Part shown: piece by piece, positions 61,826 to 64,000 of the stretch | How the letters are laid out: every line of letters begins with the position of its first letter | How positions within the stretch are numbered: position 1 is the first letter of the stretch | Source: Sabethes cyaneus | Taxonomy: Eukaryota > Arthropoda > Insecta > Diptera > Culicidae | Assembly (NCBI RefSeq): GCF_943734655.1 | Contig: NC_071354.1 | Span: 12,432,001 to 12,496,000, forward strand | Direction of reading: 5' to 3' | DNA length: 64,000 bases | Made by a program: the position numbers and the translations under genes | Notes under the pieces: model-generated | The model's database searches: none | The model's input: the letters and a program-made list of their open reading frames with translations, nothing else | What the model was told of the DNA's origin: nothing

Positions 61826-64000
61826 TGTGCGCTGCTGTGGTCGATGGATTTGAATTCCTTAACTTGAAACAATTCAATTCACTGCGTAACGACCTCGGAC
61901 GAACACTGGACCTCGTTTACTGCCTTCCTGAACAAGAGATCGCTGTGCATCGGGCCATTTCTCCGCTACTTCCTGTTGATCTTCTCCATACTCCATTGGA
62001 TTTATTCTTGCCCACACTGCCATGACCCGTTGAAGTTCCAGCTATCAGTTTCGAAATTGCGCCTCAGAACTATCGTTGTATTAACTTTGATGTTCTTGTG
62101 GACCACCTTTCGTCTCTGGATTGGGCTACTTTATTGGGCGAGGTCGATGTGGATGATATGGCATTGCGGTTTTGAAATGCTGTTTGCACTTGGCTGAACG
62201 AGAATCTTCCCAGAATTAGACCTCCTTCAAAACCTGTCTGGGGTAATAGTGAGCTACACAGATTGAAACGGCATGCAAAGCAGAGACTAATTCGTAAGCA
62301 ACGAACACCGCAGAATAAACGCGCTTTGTCAGCGATGCATACCGTAGACTAAACAGTTCTCTCTACAAATCACACGTACTGCGGACGAAATTCAGATTGC
62401 GAACTAATCCAAAAAGCTTTTGGACATTCGTTAACTCTAAGAGGAAAGGATCTTTTGTTCTTTCTAGTGTGTTCTTGGGCGAAACGGAAACATCAACTGT
62501 TACTGAATCTTGCGAATTGTTTGCTGGTCATTTTTCTTCAGTGTTCGCCAGTGGATGTACCACGCAGTCTGATGCTGAAATAGCTGCGTCAGATGTCCCC
62601 GATGGTGCTGTTGATCTGGACATTTTTGACATCACTCTCGACATGGTCATTTCTGATGCAAATGAATTGAAGAGCTCCTACTCACCAGGACCTGATGGTG
62701 CTCTGGCTATTGTTTTCTGTCGCTGCGCTACTGCTCTTGCCGTGCCCCTCAGTCGAATTTTCACCAAATCGTTTGAGCAATGGAAGTTTCCAACGCCGAA
62801 ACAGTCCCATATGTTTCCCGTATTTGAAAAAGGAGAAAAGCGAGATGTAAGGAATTACAGAGACATTACCAGTCTTTCTGCTGGATCAAAGCTCTTTAAA
62901 ATCATCGTAAGTGGTACAATTCTGACCAGCACCAAAAACTATATATCAGTTGACCAGCATGGTTTTATGCCAGGTCGTTCTGTGGCGACGAACTCGATGG
63001 ATTTCACTAGTACCTGCATCTCACAGATAGAAGCTGGAACTCAAATTGACGCTGTGTACACAGATATTAAGGCCGCTTTCAACACAGTAGATCATCGAAT
63101 ACTCTTGCACAAGCTCTCTTCTATACTCAGGGTATCTGATAGCTTGACTTCATGATTGAGCTCATATCTTGCAGACCGTACTTTACGTGTCAAGCTGGTT
63201 TCCACAGTTTCACGTGCATTCAGTAATATTTCTGGTGTTCCACAAGGCAGTAACCTGAGGCCTTTACTATTCGCCTTGTACTTTAACGACATTGCCATTC
63301 TGCTTGGTTCCGAATGCGCACTGGTATATGCCGACGATCTAAAGATCTACCTCGTTGTGAAATCTATCGCTGATTGCTACCGATTGCAAGCGCTGTTGGA
63401 CACCTTTGCTGACTGGTGTAATCGAAACAAGCTCACAATAAGCAATGCCAAATGTTTGGTTATAACATTCCACCGATGTAATACGCCCATCTCATTTGAT
63501 TACCGGATAAATGGAGCTATTCTCGAACGCGTAGATCAGATCAGCGATTTTGGAGTGCTGTTCGATAACAAGTTCATTTTCAACCAACATTTGACTGCTG
63601 TCATCTCTAGAGATTCGCAACAACTTGGGTTCAGCACAAAAATTTCCCGAGACTTCATAGATCCATATTGCTCGAAGGCATTGTACTGCGCGTTAGTACG
63701 CCCAATACTTGAGAATACCTGTGTCATCTGGAAACCTCATAACCTGTGTTGAAAAGCCGCATCGTTCTGAGACATTTACTTTGCCGCTACGTAGAACGAT
63801 GCCAGCTTTTGAATTTGGAGACATTAGAGCGTCGTCGAAGGATTCAACAAGCAGCTTTTGTTGCCACGCTGCTTAGCAATGAAATAGATGCCCCGGCTCT
63901 GCTGTCCTGTATTGATTTTCGAGCTTCACGTAGACAGCTTCGCTCATCGAATTTACTGACAACTAGATTCCATCGGACTATGCACGGGTTTTATGAACCA
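61822..64000 (+). pseudogene. CR1/T1-like LINE, endonuclease C-terminus through reverse transcriptase
   Basis: It begins with an endonuclease tail (FLNLKQFNSLRNDLGRTLDL, then SPLLPVDLLHTPLDLFLP, 61840-62020). A frameshifted linker follows (PVWGNSELHRLKRHAKQRLI, about 62237-62300), then the RT. The RT frame 62397-63155 holds SYSPGPDG, YISVDQHGFMPGRSVATNS and VYTDIKAAFNTVDHRILL. After a TGA at 63153-63155 in the same frame it continues with LSSYLADRTLRVKLVS, ISGVPQGSN, LVYADDLKIYLVVKS (catalytic YADD intact) and FADWCNRNKLTISNAKC to 63752. The terminal part (LETLERRRRIQQAAF, then SRRQLRSSNLLTTRFHRTMH) is in another frame up to the window edge. One stop, probably from a Trp codon, and about three frameshifts kill it, yet the RT is well preserved. 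It starts at the right edge of the palindrome. Confidence 0.85.

Overview
This window looks like repeat-rich DNA from a dipteran insect, most likely a mosquito (Culicidae). The evidence is the transposon repertoire: a DD37E mariner-type transposase, CR1/T1-like and RTE-like LINE remnants, several tRNA-derived SINE families, BEL/Pao and short-LTR Ty3/gypsy elements, and Helitron-derived elements carrying GTCT/GACA microsatellites. I found no convincing host exon, rRNA gene or tRNA gene. The host DNA that remains reads as intergenic or intronic.

Layout. 1-232: end of a Penelope-like reverse transcriptase (minus). 233-5149: mostly unclassified DNA. 5150-8130: RTE-type LINE remnants in both orientations; the plus-strand one is interrupted by a SINE (15-bp target duplication), which itself holds a palindromic MITE, and by a hAT-type MITE (8-bp duplication). 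8500-9460: CR1-like fragment. 9461-13560: unclassified DNA with a decayed transposase. 13571-24240: SINEs, a Helitron-like element (15569-17006), a foldback element (18611-20797) and an element carrying a 553-bp CA tract. 24241-30255: opposed transposase fragments, unclassified DNA, and a nearly complete DD37E mariner (28960-30255). 30604-32402: a MITE split by a BEL integrase fragment.

The centre (33149-52619) is the most striking part. Two Helitron-like elements lie head to head, 80 bp apart. The right one was entered by a short-LTR gypsy element (35893-46960; target duplication CCCAG). That element was in turn entered by a full-length BEL/Pao element (36315-42990; target duplication CTCAT) with equal-length, apparently identical 561-bp LTRs and one uninterrupted 1,779-codon gag-pol ORF. 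The right Helitron-like element ends in about 834 uninterrupted GACA units (3,336 bp).

52620-64000: SINEs, a CCCAAG-ended MITE, an RTE remnant, a quieter stretch (55011-58670), a 717-bp foldback element flanked by TTAA, a large palindrome carrying a pogo-type MITE, and a CR1-like LINE running off the window end. The only intact large coding sequence is the BEL gag-pol. Nothing here forms a pathway; the window is a stratified record of transposition. All family assignments are by reading, without database searches.
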